Shown here one piece after another: positions 13,522 to 22,156 of a stretch of DNA of 31,654 bases (position 1 is its first letter; the number at the start of each line of letters is the position of its first letter). The translations under genes and the position numbers were made by a program. The stretch covers positions 15,001-46,654 of the forward strand of contig VIGQ01002143.1 in NCBI GenBank assembly GCA_009663005.1, written 5' to 3'. The stretch is from Actinidia chinensis (taxonomy: Eukaryota > Streptophyta > Magnoliopsida > Ericales > Actinidiaceae). Under the pieces are notes generated by a model. That model was not told the DNA's origin and made no database searches. It saw nothing but the letters and a program-made list of their open reading frames with translations.

Positions 13522-13639
13522 ACCCTTACTTATCGGGCATTACGAAAAGTGTGAGTTATTGACCGATCTTGTTACCCAGCTGAAGAACCAAGAACATATC
13601 ACCGACCTAAAAGTGGACCCAACTTCAATTCAGTCATGA
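13522..13639 (+). other. Unidentified possible terminal exon
   Basis: A TACATATCCAG acceptor-like site precedes an open frame of 38 codons. It reads through HYEKCELLTDLVTQLKNQ and ends in ITDLKVDPTSIQS followed by TGA. The amphipathic, charged composition, without the F/L/Y/I-rich bias of chance frames here, suggests a real or recently real last exon. It lies about 250 bp after the unidentified open stretch at 13.1-13.3 kb and may belong to the same gene. I cannot name the protein. Start, partner exons and transcription are not evident from the sequence. Confidence 0.3.
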
Positions 13640-14450
13640 AATTAGTTTCAAATTATCAGTTAATGTTGGCTTGTGATTTATACCTAAGGCTTTGTTCAAG
13701 TAGTTTTTGTTATTTTTGCCTGGGATATATGTGGTTTGGTCTGTGCTAATATAATCGGCTTGTATCCAAGTAGTTTGTTAACCCATTTATTTTTTATATC
13801 ACTGGGGTGAGAACGGCATTAGTTAGAGTGATTTTTTTGATGTGCTTTGGTCTCACAAAAATCCTCCATCCTCCCAATTGTCTATTAACGGCACCTAGAC
13901 ATTTTCTAAACCTTATGGGTTTTATCCGGGTTAGTGAGTTTGTTTATTGTAAAAGTAAACACCCCATCACGGAAGGCATACCCTTCCAACACAAGGAGAA
14001 GAACCAGACAACAAGCTCTAGGCCAATCTCAAGCATAAGACTGGGAAGATGAATCTAGTCCCTGATATAGTGCCAAATACTTGTTAAACTTAATTTTTGA
14101 TAATGTTATTATTCAAGTGTTATTCCCAGAAGAATCCAACCCTAAGGGTCGATGAGAACCAACCATGATTATTTATGTTTCCTGGATCATGTAAGGGTAT
14201 ATGAGTGCAAACAGTTCAAACATGTAAAATAAATTTGTAGAAAAAATTGACCGATGTTTAGTTATTAAGACCATGGCATAGTGACCTTGACATGTTCAAA
14301 TGTTCTCCTCCCTCTTTTTTGATGAACTTAATACAAAGAAAATAGAACACATCACGAGAATTTCTAGATTTTTTTTGCTAAGAAGTGAGATTTGCAAAAA
14401 AAAAAAAAAAACACAAAAGAGGAGAGTAAAATAAGAGAGTTGTGGGCATA
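13640..14450. other. No gene seen
   Basis: This is AT-rich intergenic or intronic DNA. An open frame at 13,807-14,052 has no recognisable domain and no splice context. An A-run occupies about 14,396-14,411. I see no tRNA, repeat or promoter-like structure I could defend. Confidence 0.4.
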
Positions 14451-14454
14451 ATTG

Positions 14455-14590
14455 GAAGAAGGAAAACTTTCAAGATTTTTTCCACATCCCATCATTGTAG
14501 CCTTAAGAAGTTTGATGCGCCAATTGAATCTTAAATCAGTGTCGCTGGAGAAGGGCCAAAGAAGAATGACAGAAGCAACTGAATCCTTCA
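14455..14590 (+). pseudogene. Possible H+-ATPase M4/P-domain junction fragment
   Basis: One frame reads PHPIIVALRSLMRQLNL, then SLEKGQRRMTEATES. This can be aligned, weakly, with the P3A ATPase stretch from IPIAMPTVLSVTMAIGSHRL to QQGAITKRMTAIEE, which links transmembrane helix 4 to the phosphorylation domain. The best local anchor is the nucleotide run AAGAAGAATGACAGAAGCAA, close to the codons for KRMTAIEE. The position fits, because nucleotide-domain pieces of the same protein follow from 14.68 kb. The conserved proline-containing M4 motif is not clearly preserved, and no DKTGT phosphorylation motif follows. It could be chance similarity. Confidence 0.3.
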
Positions 14591-14672
14591 AGACTTTCAG
14601 ATCTTGTTATTCTTTTCTTTTTTTTCTAGATTTACTTTGTCAAATAAATGTTTTTATCAGGTTGTCTATTGG

Positions 14673-15209
14673 ATCAGCAACTTTTTTTGAAGTGTCTTGG
14701 TGTGGTAAAACCACAAACAAGAACCCACCAGAAAGCACACAACAAAGGAACCGAATCCTATTATCTTTAATCTAAAAACACTTTGCTATTGAGGTGTTGC
14801 CCTGGCACTTAGTACATTGCCCACTACAAGTGAGTTCTTTTTGCTGCTAACAACCCTTGAAAACTCATTTGACATCAAATTCTATTAGAATTGATCCCCC
14901 GTGAAATTTTGGTATTCTGTGACACTTTGTGCTTGTGTATTTTGTTTAATCAGCAACTTTTGTCTTGCTGTGGTAAACTACAAACATGATCACGGGCAAC
15001 AGACAGCAAACAAAGGAGCCGAATCCTGGATCCTTAATCTAAACACTTTTATCTATTGGGAGAGGTGTTCCCCTTGGCAATAGTCCCCGCCAAACATGTG
15101 AGTCTTTTTTGTTTTGGGCTTACAACCTTTACACTCATTGACTCAATTTAATTGAAATTGAATCACTGTGAAATTTTGGTAGTATGTGTGCTTATGTCTT
15201 TTGTGGCCA
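14673..15209 (+). pseudogene. Tandemly duplicated H+-ATPase N-domain exon (two ~276-bp units)
   Basis: Two units, 14,673-14,948 and 14,949-15,209, align along their whole length, exon and flanking intron alike. Shared landmarks are ATCAGCAACTTTT at the start, GGTAAA-CACAAACA, CAAAGGARCCGAATCCT, TCTTTAATCTAA or CCTTAATCTAA, ACACTTT, GTGAGT and TGTGAAATTTTGGTA. The second unit reads KGAESWILNLN (15,014-15,045), matching the P3A nucleotide-binding-domain stretch SKGAPEQILNL. Weak traces of the following ERRVH and LAVAYQ stretch appear before a GTGAGT donor at about 15,098. The first unit is more decayed. Loss of frame rules out a working N domain. A neighbouring exon for the next P-domain segment starts at 15,247. 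Confidence 0.6.
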
Positions 15210-15246
15210 AATTCAAATGCTTATACTTTTTTTCTTTTTCTCCAGT

Positions 15247-15361
15247 GATATGCATGGGCCTACTGATAGGAGGGCTGATAAGTCATTTGGAACGTATACT
15301 CTAGGTGGAGATGCCCTCACCAATATATACGTTAGTGGGGTTGATGACTCCCACCATTGTT
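15247..15361 (+). pseudogene. H+-ATPase P-domain exon remnant (after MITG)
   Basis: A strong acceptor, TTTTTCTTTTTCTCCAG, precedes TGATATGCATGGGCC. Plant P3A ATPase genes often have an intron inside the glycine codon of MITGDQLAI, so an exon starting with TGAT fits. The text then resembles, with indels, codons for [11 protein letters not shown] (TGATAGGAGGGCTG...TTTGGAACG), LLGxDKDA (CTAGGTGGAGATGCC) and PVDEL (GGGGTTGATGACT). In one frame it reads KSFGTYTLGGDALTN and ends HHC plus TAA. The match is suggestive, not exact; position between N-domain pieces and the M5 piece supports it. Confidence 0.45.
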
Positions 15362-17149
15362 AATATTATACGAGGATTATCATTTTGCATAAGCTCTAGG
15401 TTTAAATTTAAGAGCTTGTCCCGCCCCATGTTCTTCAATTCCTGGCAATAGAGTGTACTTTCATGCTTTTACTCTTGTGAGAGAGGGACATTATGGTGAG
15501 GATAACCTTATCCCATATATCTTTCTATTTTTAGTGCACATTTGGGTATTTGTGTAGTTCAAAACATACTATCCATTCACTTCTAGTTTGCTCCGGATGA
15601 AGTTCCTAGAGCATGACTGGATTCATCTCTTACTTGTACTTGTACTAATGAGTCAAACTTCAAAATTACTTTTGTTATACAACCTTGTGAGGTACTAAAA
15701 AATTCCCATTTTTCCGAGCTCAGATTCAGCGTGTTATTATGGTCATTCTAGAGTTTGGGTTTTTTTTTTTTTTATAGTTTCAACAAATAGAAGCACGCAT
15801 CAGCAACAACAAAAGGAGAAACAGGGAGGGAACCTCTTCCAAGCCAAGCATGAAATCCTTCCTCATATACAGCCAATTAATTTCTAGCTAAAGCAGGAGC
15901 CTTATTTCCCACGAAGAATATGAGTTCCTTGTCATCCTTCCGTCAAGCCTTGGGCAGCAGAGAGATAACCCTCAACAACTGGACCAATATCAGAAAAAAA
16001 TTCAGTGGCTGCATTCCATTCCCCCTTGGAGTTTGGCATGTCCATTTTGTCATATTATAAATTGGCAACTTAGCTATAGTAAATGTTTGCATCATAATGA
16101 GCTTGTTTTTCGCCACCAGGAGATTAGTCATCTTCGTCCCATGGTATTTCCTTCTATTCTGCATGTTTTATATTTTTGTATTTTACACTTCTGTCAACTT
16201 TTGGACTCATATTAATGGATGTGATATGCATACTTGTTTCAAGGGAAAACAAAATTTATTGTCTTCGCTGAAATGTTTCCCCTTACAGATGGAATTAAAA
16301 CATTGAGTGAATAAGAATATTCTAGTATTTCCCTTAATAACGCATATAACAACGAAACCAATGAACAAATAATGTAACACAATGAATTCAGATACTTATC
16401 ATACCTTACTTTCTTTTTTAAAAAATAAAACGAAGGCAAATCAGCTTACCCATACGATAACATAAATAAAAAAAAAAAAAAAAAATAAGTATCATAGAGC
16501 CATTCTATTATTGCTTAAACCTTAATTGGGTTCTTATGCACTCAGAATCATATACATTGTATTAATCATATGCAATTTATAGCTAAGTTTTGATTGTGTT
16601 GGTAAATATTTCAAAGTATTCCCCACAAAAAGCATTTTTTAATCTTTCAAAATGTTTTGCGAATATTTTTAGCAAACTCTCTATTTTGTGCTTGCCGAAC
16701 AACACAACAACGGGAAAAAATTGACCTTTGGTGTTTTATTGAAATTCAAGAATATAATTAGGCCTTAGTAAGGTAGGCTAGTTGGATTGAGTCCTCTTTG
16801 TTCCTCATAAACAAAGTGCTTCCTTCTCCATACTTTTTGCGTCTCCTGTTTTGAAAAATTTTGGTCTTGCTTTATTCTGAATTTAATGACAACCTAAAGT
16901 CCTTTCTATTTCTGCATTTTTTGGAAGACAATAGATTAAATAAATTCAATGATTGAAGAAGGTTTTTTATCTCACATCTCAGAAAGTAGACATATTTTGA
17001 TAACTCTGTAAGGATCAAGTTTCAGATAATAACTAAAAACTGCAAACCCTACACTGATTGCTTATGACCAAGTTCATCAATTATTTTTTTGGTTAGGAGT
17101 ATTATGGAAAGAGGAAATTAGTGTTATCAATGTCATATAGCAATGCATC
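15362..17149. other. No recognisable coding sequence
   Basis: AT-rich DNA between two proton-ATPase remnants. I looked for the hinge motif [10 protein letters not shown] and for the following ADIGIAVADATDAARSA codons and did not find them. Homopolymer runs occur at about 15,762-15,773 (T) and 16,468-16,486 (A). Several short frames around 16.0-16.4 kb overlap each other on both strands and show no domain. The stretch may be introns plus deleted exons of the first ATPase copy. Confidence 0.4.
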
Positions 17150-17234
17150 AATTGACTTCAATTCTCCTTATATTCTTTGCTAATGCCATTACTGGGATTG
17201 TGTTGGGTCTTTTCTTGTTCCTGGCTTCTATAGG
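17150..17234 (+). pseudogene. H+-ATPase transmembrane helix 5 exon remnant
   Basis: The translated stretch NAITGIVLGLFLFLASI (from about 17,181) aligns with the P3A motif SITIRIVLGFMLLALIW, the end of transmembrane helix 5. The nucleotide run GCCATTACTGGGATTGTGTTGGGTC is close to the expected codons. Upstream, CTCCTTATATTCTTTGCTAA resembles codons for NYTIFAV. The invariant RIV is read as GIV. Helix 6, which carries the proton-binding aspartate of this family (Asp684 in Arabidopsis AHA2), is not recognisable just downstream. Confidence 0.55.
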
Positions 17235-17951
17235 TTCTTATATAATTGAAGGTATAGACTGATAAACTGAAAGTTTTTTTTTTATTTTGGTCTTGGAATA
17301 AGAAAATGTTCAGACTCTTTTTTTGTTGGATTATTATGTTTTTCTCATAAAAGTTCTTGTTCCAAAAACAGTATATGCAAATTTATTATTGGAAAGAATA
17401 TGGTAGGAATTCTGTACGGTTGAATTATATGTGTTATTGTTATAATTCTCCTTTCAAAACTGAAATATTCAAAAATTACAGCAAAGAAATTGGGAAGCTC
17501 TCAATCTTTACGGTCCCACCATTGGATCGCCAGTCGATTGGAGCCCTTGCAGCTCCATAAGAAAACTACAATAAAGGTGCTCCGTAGAGGCTCAAATTTG
17601 GTCACTATGTATAAGCTCCATAAGGATCAAATATGATATTCTCTCTAATTAGTAGATGAGGTTGCAGCATGAGGACTTTTATGTTTTTCAGTGTTGAGCC
17701 CATGGGCTCTTGTGATCCCACCTTTATCTCAAGTAAGGTATGCTCTCTTTTTCTCCTCGTTTTTTTTGTTGTTGTTTTTTTTTTGTTCATTGGTTTTTTT
17801 GTTTTCTAGGCTTTCGCCCATTACCAAAGGATTGAATTTTCATATTTTATAGGATTCTTATTTTTTACATGATTATTGGTTTGAACACTATTTTGGTTGG
17901 ATATTTTTTATAACTCTGTCTGGACATGTGATTCAATTGCAGCTGCCTATA
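17235..17951. other. Intron-like DNA, possible M6-M7 traces
   Basis: This lies between the helix 5 and helix 10 remnants of the same apparent gene copy. A stretch at about 17,452-17,475 reads KTEIF and could echo the WKLxEIF motif between M6 and M7. It is too short to support. The phrase PPLDRQSIGAL at about 17,517-17,550 was compared with DPPRHDSAETIRRAL and judged too weak. T-rich runs sit at 17,760-17,800. Confidence 0.25.
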
Positions 17952-18147
17952 GTTGTCTTGGTGAGGGTGTCCACCATTGCTGTAAGGTTTTCTTTCTTCA
18001 GTAAGTAATCTTCCCAGATGCATTTTCCCTTTTGAAGAAAAATTTTCGCATATCGTTGTCTTGGTGTGAGGTGGTCACCATTGCTGTAAAGGTTTCTTCA
18101 TAAGTAATCTTATCTTCCCATTCATTTTCCTTTTGAGAGAAAATTTC
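17952..18147 (+). repeat. Direct tandem duplication, ~103-bp period
   Basis: Two adjacent copies begin GTTGTCTTGGTG at 17,952 and 18,055. Both continue with a TCCACC/TCACC-ATTGCTGTAA block, TTTCTTCA-TAAGTAATCTT, CATTTTCC and CTTTTGA-GA-AAAATTT. They differ mainly by small indels. ACCATTGCTGTA might echo codons for the helix 9 motif LVATLIAVYA of the proton ATPase, which would belong exactly here, upstream of the helix 10 remnant. That part is speculative; the duplication itself is plain. Confidence 0.8.
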
Positions 18148-18540
18148 TAAGAAATTCTTGATAAAATGAAGTGCAATATTGGAATGGCTGAATACACAAT
18201 TGTCTATTAACAATATACAATTGATAGTTTGGGAAATTGTGTGCCCTTTTCGTAAATCTTTTTGTCAATCTGGGTTTGCTTTCGGTTTTGTCCTTTGAGA
18301 CAATTAAGAAAGGGAACTAGGATAAGATGGATTACCCGTTTTTCTTTTCTCTTAAATTCTAAAAAAAAAATCTTATTTTGGTTGTTTGTTTTGATTTTCA
18401 GTTCTAATGTTCTATATTTTGTTTGTTTAGATATGGACATTGAGTTATCTAAAGGCCATTGCTATTAGAAAGTTTTTGAATTCTTTTTTTATTTTTGTTT
18501 TTGCACGTGTGACATCTATATTAATGTGGTTTTGAAGACT
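18148..18540. other. Intron-like DNA, no gene seen
   Basis: T-rich stretch between the tandem duplication and the helix 10 / C-terminal remnant. Frames on both strands at 18.2-18.47 kb overlap each other and carry no domain. Confidence 0.4.
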
Positions 18541-18840
18541 TGGCAAGGCTGTTTCCTGGTGATTCTCTACTTCGCTCTTCAAAATTACATTTTAAAGTTT
18601 TTTTAAAGCTTCGCTATTTCATCCTTGGCATATTTTTTGCACAAGGAAAAAAGGATTTTGGGAAAGAAGCAGGCGTGATCCTACATGGGCACACCACAAA
18701 GGACCATCATGATTTGCAGGCTTTCCTAAAACCTATCAATGTTTAGTGATTGCAGTACTTATTTGCAGCTGACAAGCAAAGGGCAAGTGCAACGTAACAC
18801 ATCACTTATGAATTGAGAAGTTCCATAAGTATAGAACTTT
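18541..18840 (+). pseudogene. H+-ATPase helix 10 and C-terminal regulatory domain remnant
   Basis: The clearest piece is KKDFGKEA (from about 18,647), the invariant start of the P3A C-terminal regulatory domain ([24 protein letters not shown]). It is followed by traces of WAH-QRT-HGLQ in CATGGGCACACCACAAAGGACC and GATTTGCAGG. Upstream, TGGCAAGGCTGTTTCCTGG, CTACTTCGCTCTTC and CTTCGCTATTTCATCCTTGG resemble codons for GWAGVIWLYS, FYFPLD and IRYILSG, i.e. helix 10. Downstream, GCTGACAAGCAAAGGGCAAG resembles AEQAKRRAE. Several frameshifts are present. The expected terminal YTV, whose threonine is phosphorylated to bind 14-3-3 proteins, is not seen. This is the 3' end of the first gene copy, on the plus strand. 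Confidence 0.75.
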
Positions 18841-19083
18841 CACACAGGGATGATTTATTCATTTGTCCTTTTGCTTTTAATTATATAAATGGGGCTAGAA
18901 ATCTATTGTGATACGGGTTTTGCTAGAAAAATCACTTTTTTGTTGCATTTTTTTTTAACATTTTTGGGGCGGCAATTTTTACTTATATAATAAAACCCAT
19001 ATCTTGAAGGGCTATAGCAGTTGCAGATTATTAGATAATGGCCGTTAGTTGTTTCACTTTTTGAGCAATCTTCTTTCTTACCG
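18841..19083. other. Spacer between ATPase copies
   Basis: No coding signal is recognised. A 137-codon minus-strand frame overlapping 18,903-19,316 is the antisense shadow of the actuator-domain exon that follows. Confidence 0.4.
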
Positions 19084-19265
19084 AGATCTTCATTGACATA
19101 GTCCCATCCCATTGCAAAGAACCCCTTGAGGGCTGGAGTTATTAAAGGATCTACACGTACACAAGTGAGAGGTACAAGCAGGTGGTCATCACCACTGGTG
19201 CCAAACCTTATTTGGTAGGGCCCTACCTCGTGGACAACACAAATCAAGTTTGGCCTTTTCAGAAG
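19084..19265 (+). pseudogene. H+-ATPase actuator-domain exon (TGES region)
   Basis: The 3' half reads VVITTGAKPYLVGPYLVD, then NTNQVWPFQK, against P3A [30 protein letters not shown]. It ends at a consensus-like donor AAG|GTATG (19,265/19,266), the expected intron position. The 5' half is frameshifted but aligns at nucleotide level with DQSALTGESLPVTKNPG and GSTCKQGE: GATCTTCATTGACATAGTCC, CCATTGCAAAGAACCC and GGATCTACACGTACACAAG. The TGES dephosphorylation loop is therefore destroyed (TTGACATAGTCC). It starts the second partial copy, just 240 bp after the C-terminal piece of the first. The next exon follows at 19,528. Confidence 0.85.
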
Positions 19266-19527
19266 GTATGATATTTGATTTAAATTGTTTTTTAAATGGA
19301 AAACCATAGTCAACATGAAAGAAAAATAGAAACAGAACAGAAATAGAACGAAAGAAGGTGTCCTATTTGTTATAAAGCATGCTTCTTCAGCCTATTTTTT
19401 TTTTTGGCTATTATCCATGTTCAAAACTTCCACGTTGTGGTATTAGACTCAATAACATCAATATTATAAATTTATTTCACATTTTTGTTTTTTACATGGA
19501 CTTTTGTATTTACCCATATTCTTCTTC

Positions 19528-19740
19528 GGTCATCACTGCCATGGGAAATTTCTTATATGTTTTATTGCTATGGGGATCAAGAAGAGATCATAGTGATGTA
19601 TAACATTCAACATAAGGCTCGATATCCAGGAATTGAACAACTTTCTAGCTCATTTTTTTTGAGGAATTCCCTTGCATGCCCATAGTTTAATCTCTGACAG
19701 GCACCACCATCATTTTGTGTCACGCAGGTTTTTGGAGGGG
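19528..19740 (+). pseudogene. H+-ATPase helices 3-4 exon
   Basis: One frame reads VITAMGNF, another EIIVMYNIQHKARYPGIEQL. Together these match the P3A run LTAIGNFCICSIAVGM, EIIVMYPIQH and YRxGIDNL, which is helix 3, its loop and the start of helix 4. Downstream nucleotides GAGGAATTCCCTTGCATGCCCA resemble the GGIPIAMP codons, including the helix 4 proline that partially unwinds the ion path. CTCTGACAGGCACCACCAT resembles SVTMAIGSH, and CACGCAGG may be the LSQQ exon end. At least two frameshifts split the exon. An intron of about 260 bp separates it from the actuator exon, as in functional genes. Confidence 0.85.
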
Positions 19741-19832
19741 CTTCTAATCGAATACAATAGTTGATAGTTTTTATTATCCCCTATTATGCACAAGCTAACC
19801 ACCCCCCCTGCTTTCGTTGTTGTAGAGAGCCA

Positions 19833-19905
19833 TCACCAAAAGGACACAACAATTGGAAGAAATATGGAGACCTCATTGTTGGGGACTAACAATTGGAGCC
19901 TCTCT
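19833..19905 (+). pseudogene. H+-ATPase GAITKRM exon with phosphorylation site deleted
   Basis: After the acceptor-like CTGCTTTCGTTGTTGTAG comes RAITKRTQQLEEIW, against GAITKRMTAIEEMAG. The following GGGGACTAACAATTGGAGCC resembles GTLTLNKL codons. Between them the codons for VLCSDKTG are missing or reduced to CCTCATTGTT. The aspartate of DKTGT, which is phosphorylated in every working P-type ATPase, is therefore absent. The exon runs straight into a CT/TA microsatellite. A second copy of its tail, GAGACC...CTCTCTCTCC, occurs at about 28,221-28,270 in the related downstream block. Confidence 0.7.
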
Positions 19906-20024
19906 CTCTCTCCTCCTTCTCTTTTTTCTTCTCTTTCTCTTCTTTTTTCCCGCTTCTCTTTTTCTTTCTCGTCTCTCTCCTCTCTCTCTATATATATATA
20001 TATAATATCTATATCTATATATAA
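19899..20024. repeat. CT-rich / TA microsatellite
   Basis: Interrupted (CT)n and pyrimidine tract at 19,899-19,990, followed by (TA)n and ATCTATAT units to about 20,024. It generates overlapping low-complexity frames on both strands. A shorter version with the same flanks lies at about 28,258-28,275. Confidence 0.9.
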
Positions 20025-21282
20025 TGCATACTTTTTATAAGAGAGAAATTTCACTAACAATTTTTCTCGGCTTTTGAATGAGCATAACCCTAGGGAGTAA
20101 TTCAAACAGCACGGAAACAAGCACAAGCCCATTTCGCCATGTAATCATCCTTTGGACACGACCATATTTTTATAGCGTGGGCCCTCACGCTAATTGGAAT
20201 TTATGTTGTATAACAACCCATATCAATTTATTGCGCCTTCTTGGACTGGATTATCTATATCAACATATAATGTACAATGTGTTCGATCCTATCCTTGAAA
20301 ATTTCTATCATGATATTGTCACGCCAAAATCTGATTGCAAGAGGCTGGATAGGCCTTATCAGTTGATAGGCCGTAGTATGTTCTCGAGTGGCCCGGCATG
20401 ACTGGATACCCACCCACCTATCTAAAATCTAGCTCTACAAGTCATACGGCAACGCATGGCCGGAGTACATCATTGTGTTGACGCATGGATTTCTAAATGG
20501 ACTTCCTTCTACTATTAATGCTCAAGAATGTGGATTATACATGGTTCCGAACGGGCAGTCTTCTATGGACTTTTATTTGTGCCAAACATACATGGATTTG
20601 TATTTACTTCTATTTGTGTCCCAACCATATAGATTTCTTTGGATTTTTATTTATGGGATTTCTACTACCAATACAATGCCTGAGAAGTATGGATTTCTAA
20701 TTTGACAAAACAAGAATGGATTTCTATGGACTTCTTCGATCTTGTGGTGGAGCACGGCCTTCTCTATATTTTTTGGTGGAGGCATGACTTCTTATGTCAA
20801 GAATGTATGCTTTTCCATTTTGCAAAATCGAGCACAAATTTTGAGCATGATTTCCTTGTCTCAATAAGTATGAGATTTAGCATTGTGGTCGAACTATATA
20901 TGGACTTCTATTTTGTGCCAAACACACTTGAATTTTTATACTTTCTATGTTATTTGCCAAACAACTGGCGTTCTATGGATTCTAATCGCTTTTTCTACTT
21001 TATGGAATCTTTGGACTTCTATCTTTATGCTCAACAGTTATGGATTTTTTTGAATTGTGTTTGAATGAGGATTGCATTTCTATGGAAATCTTTTTTGTGC
21101 CCGACATGTAATGATTTAAATTTTATTTATCTTTTTTTTTAAATATTTTTTGCGACAATGAACTTTGTTGAAGAAGTATGGATTTCTATTAGGGAGCTGA
21201 ACACACTGGATTATCTTATGGACTTCTTTATGTCGGGCATACATGTTTTTCCTATTTTTTGAGTTGAGCAACGAATTATTTA
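20025..21282 (+). repeat. Degenerate minisatellite block, upstream copy
   Basis: The first part (20,025-20,470) is a spacer that aligns with 28,276-29,045: CAATTTTTCTC, TTCAAACAGC, GCCATGTAATCA, TGGATRGGCCTTATC and TAGGCC-TAGTA. From about 20,480 a degenerate motif recurs: TGGATTTCTATGGACTTCTA, then TTTGTGCCAAACA, TGGATTTGTATT, CTTCTATTTGTG, and so on. Spacing is irregular, with many truncated units. Several frames read MDF-YLCQT or MDFY simply because the motif lacks stops in that frame. I see no sign of a gene. It lies between the broken P-domain exon of the second copy and the M1 exon of the third. Confidence 0.8.
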
Positions 21283-21340
21283 GCATGAAGCTGCAGCTAT
21301 TATGGTCATTGCACTTGGCAAAGTTTTGTCATGAGGAGTA
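21283..21340 (+). pseudogene. H+-ATPase helix 1 exon remnant (EAAAIM-IALA)
   Basis: The frame reads EAAAIMVIALGKVLS then TGA, against P3A EAAAIMAIALANGG at the end of transmembrane helix 1. Upstream WNPLSW codons are replaced by minisatellite sequence, so the exon is truncated at its 5' side exactly where the repeat block ends. GAGGAGTAAGGGC at 21,334-21,346 may hold the donor. The same DNA (AGTTTYGTCA, AGTAAG/ATTAAG, GCACT, TATTTGTT-GCTTC) recurs at about 24,979-25,030 in the third N-terminal repeat, which confirms common origin. This opens the third, most complete, partial copy. Confidence 0.8.
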
Positions 21341-21499
21341 AGGGCACTATTTGTTTGCTGCTTCTTTGTGTCTCGATGTTTATTGTGTTTATTAAATTTT
21401 CGTCATCAAGTTTAGTGTTGTTTTTATTCCCCAACATTTTTAACTTATCTATATGACTTGCCTATAATGAACTTGCTTAAAGGCATTGCATAATGTTGT

Positions 21500-21622
21500 G
21501 TGGAAGGGAAAACATCCTGATTGGACAGATTTTGTTGGGATTATTACCCAACTTTGTATAGATTTCTACGATAAGTTGCATTGAGGAGTGAACACATATG
21601 GTAATGTTTGCTGACTGTGTCG
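21500..21622 (+). pseudogene. H+-ATPase helix 2 exon
   Basis: The frame reads GKHPDWTDFVGIITQLCID, very close to P3A GKPPDWQDFVGIITLLVIN at the start of helix 2. Nucleotides TCTACGATAAGTTGCATTGA and GGAGTGAACACATATGGTAATG then resemble STISFIEENNAGNA. The end grades into unrelated sequence near 21,622. An intron of about 160 bp separates it from the helix 1 remnant, in the standard position before GKPPDW. A frameshift or stop after CID and the loss of the ENNAGN frame disable it. Confidence 0.85.
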
Positions 21623-21845
21623 CACTTAAAAAGCACATGAAAAATACTTGAATTTGAAAGATCCTAGATAGTTGTCTTGTTGTCATGTACTTTTTATGAG
21701 CTTTGCTCTTTAAATTTTCAAAGGATTCTAAATAATTCAACAGTTTCCAACTTCATATTTTAATTATTCAGGCTAGCATTTAACTTACGGTCTAGGTATG
21801 AATTATGTGCATATCCTTCTTCTCTCCCGAAAATTGACTTAACTT

Positions 21846-22102
21846 TGAAACAAATATCAGGCTCTAAGTTCTTGGACGGGAAATGGGAGTGAGAAGAATT
21901 CAGCTTTTCTTTTCTAGAACATCATTATGTGCTAAACTTGGGGATATATTCCCTGTTTCTAAGTTTCTTTGAGATGGAAATGAGTGTGGGGAGGGATTCA
22001 GCTTTTTTCTTTTTCTAGGAGACATCATTAGTGCTTAAAAACTTGGGGATATATTCCCTGTTTGATGCTCATCTCCTCGATTGTGGACCATTGAAAATAG
22101 TT
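21846..22102 (+). pseudogene. H+-ATPase actuator exon with internal 95-bp duplication
   Basis: The exon encodes the beta-strand part of the actuator domain. TCTAAGTTCTTGGACGGGAA and ATGGGAGTGAGAAGAATTC resemble KVLRDGKWSEED. GAGACATCATTAGTGC and TTAAAAACTTGGGGATAT resemble GDIISVKLGDI; GATGCTCATCTCCTCG and ACCATTGAAAATAG resemble DARLL and GDPLKI. Two direct copies inside the exon, 21,863-21,957 and 21,958-22,063, each carry the KW-SE to KLGDIFP portion. Only the second continues into DAHLL. Multiple indels break the frame in both. Confidence 0.8.
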
Positions 22103-22156
22103 CAGGTGCTTTGTGACCATCATTATTTTGTGGACCTAATTAGCTTGATTTTATCT

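Noticed and set aside
17480..17560. PPLDRQSIGAL as the DPPRHDSAETIRRAL motif of the ATPase P domain.
   Set aside because: Only a few residues agree and position between helix 5 and helix 10 remnants is wrong for a P-domain exon.
18903..19316. Minus-strand 137-codon frame.
   Set aside because: It is antisense to the actuator-domain exon (VVITTGAK...NTNQVWPFQK) on the plus strand.
19786..20132. Overlapping frames on both strands rich in Ser/Leu or Arg/Glu.
   Set aside because: Produced by the CT/TA microsatellite; only the first 25 or so codons coincide with a real exon remnant, in another frame.
20475..21064. Frames with repeated MDF-YLCQT and similar peptides, possible repeat protein.
   Set aside because: The peptide repeats simply translate the degenerate minisatellite in several frames; no constant reading frame is maintained across units.
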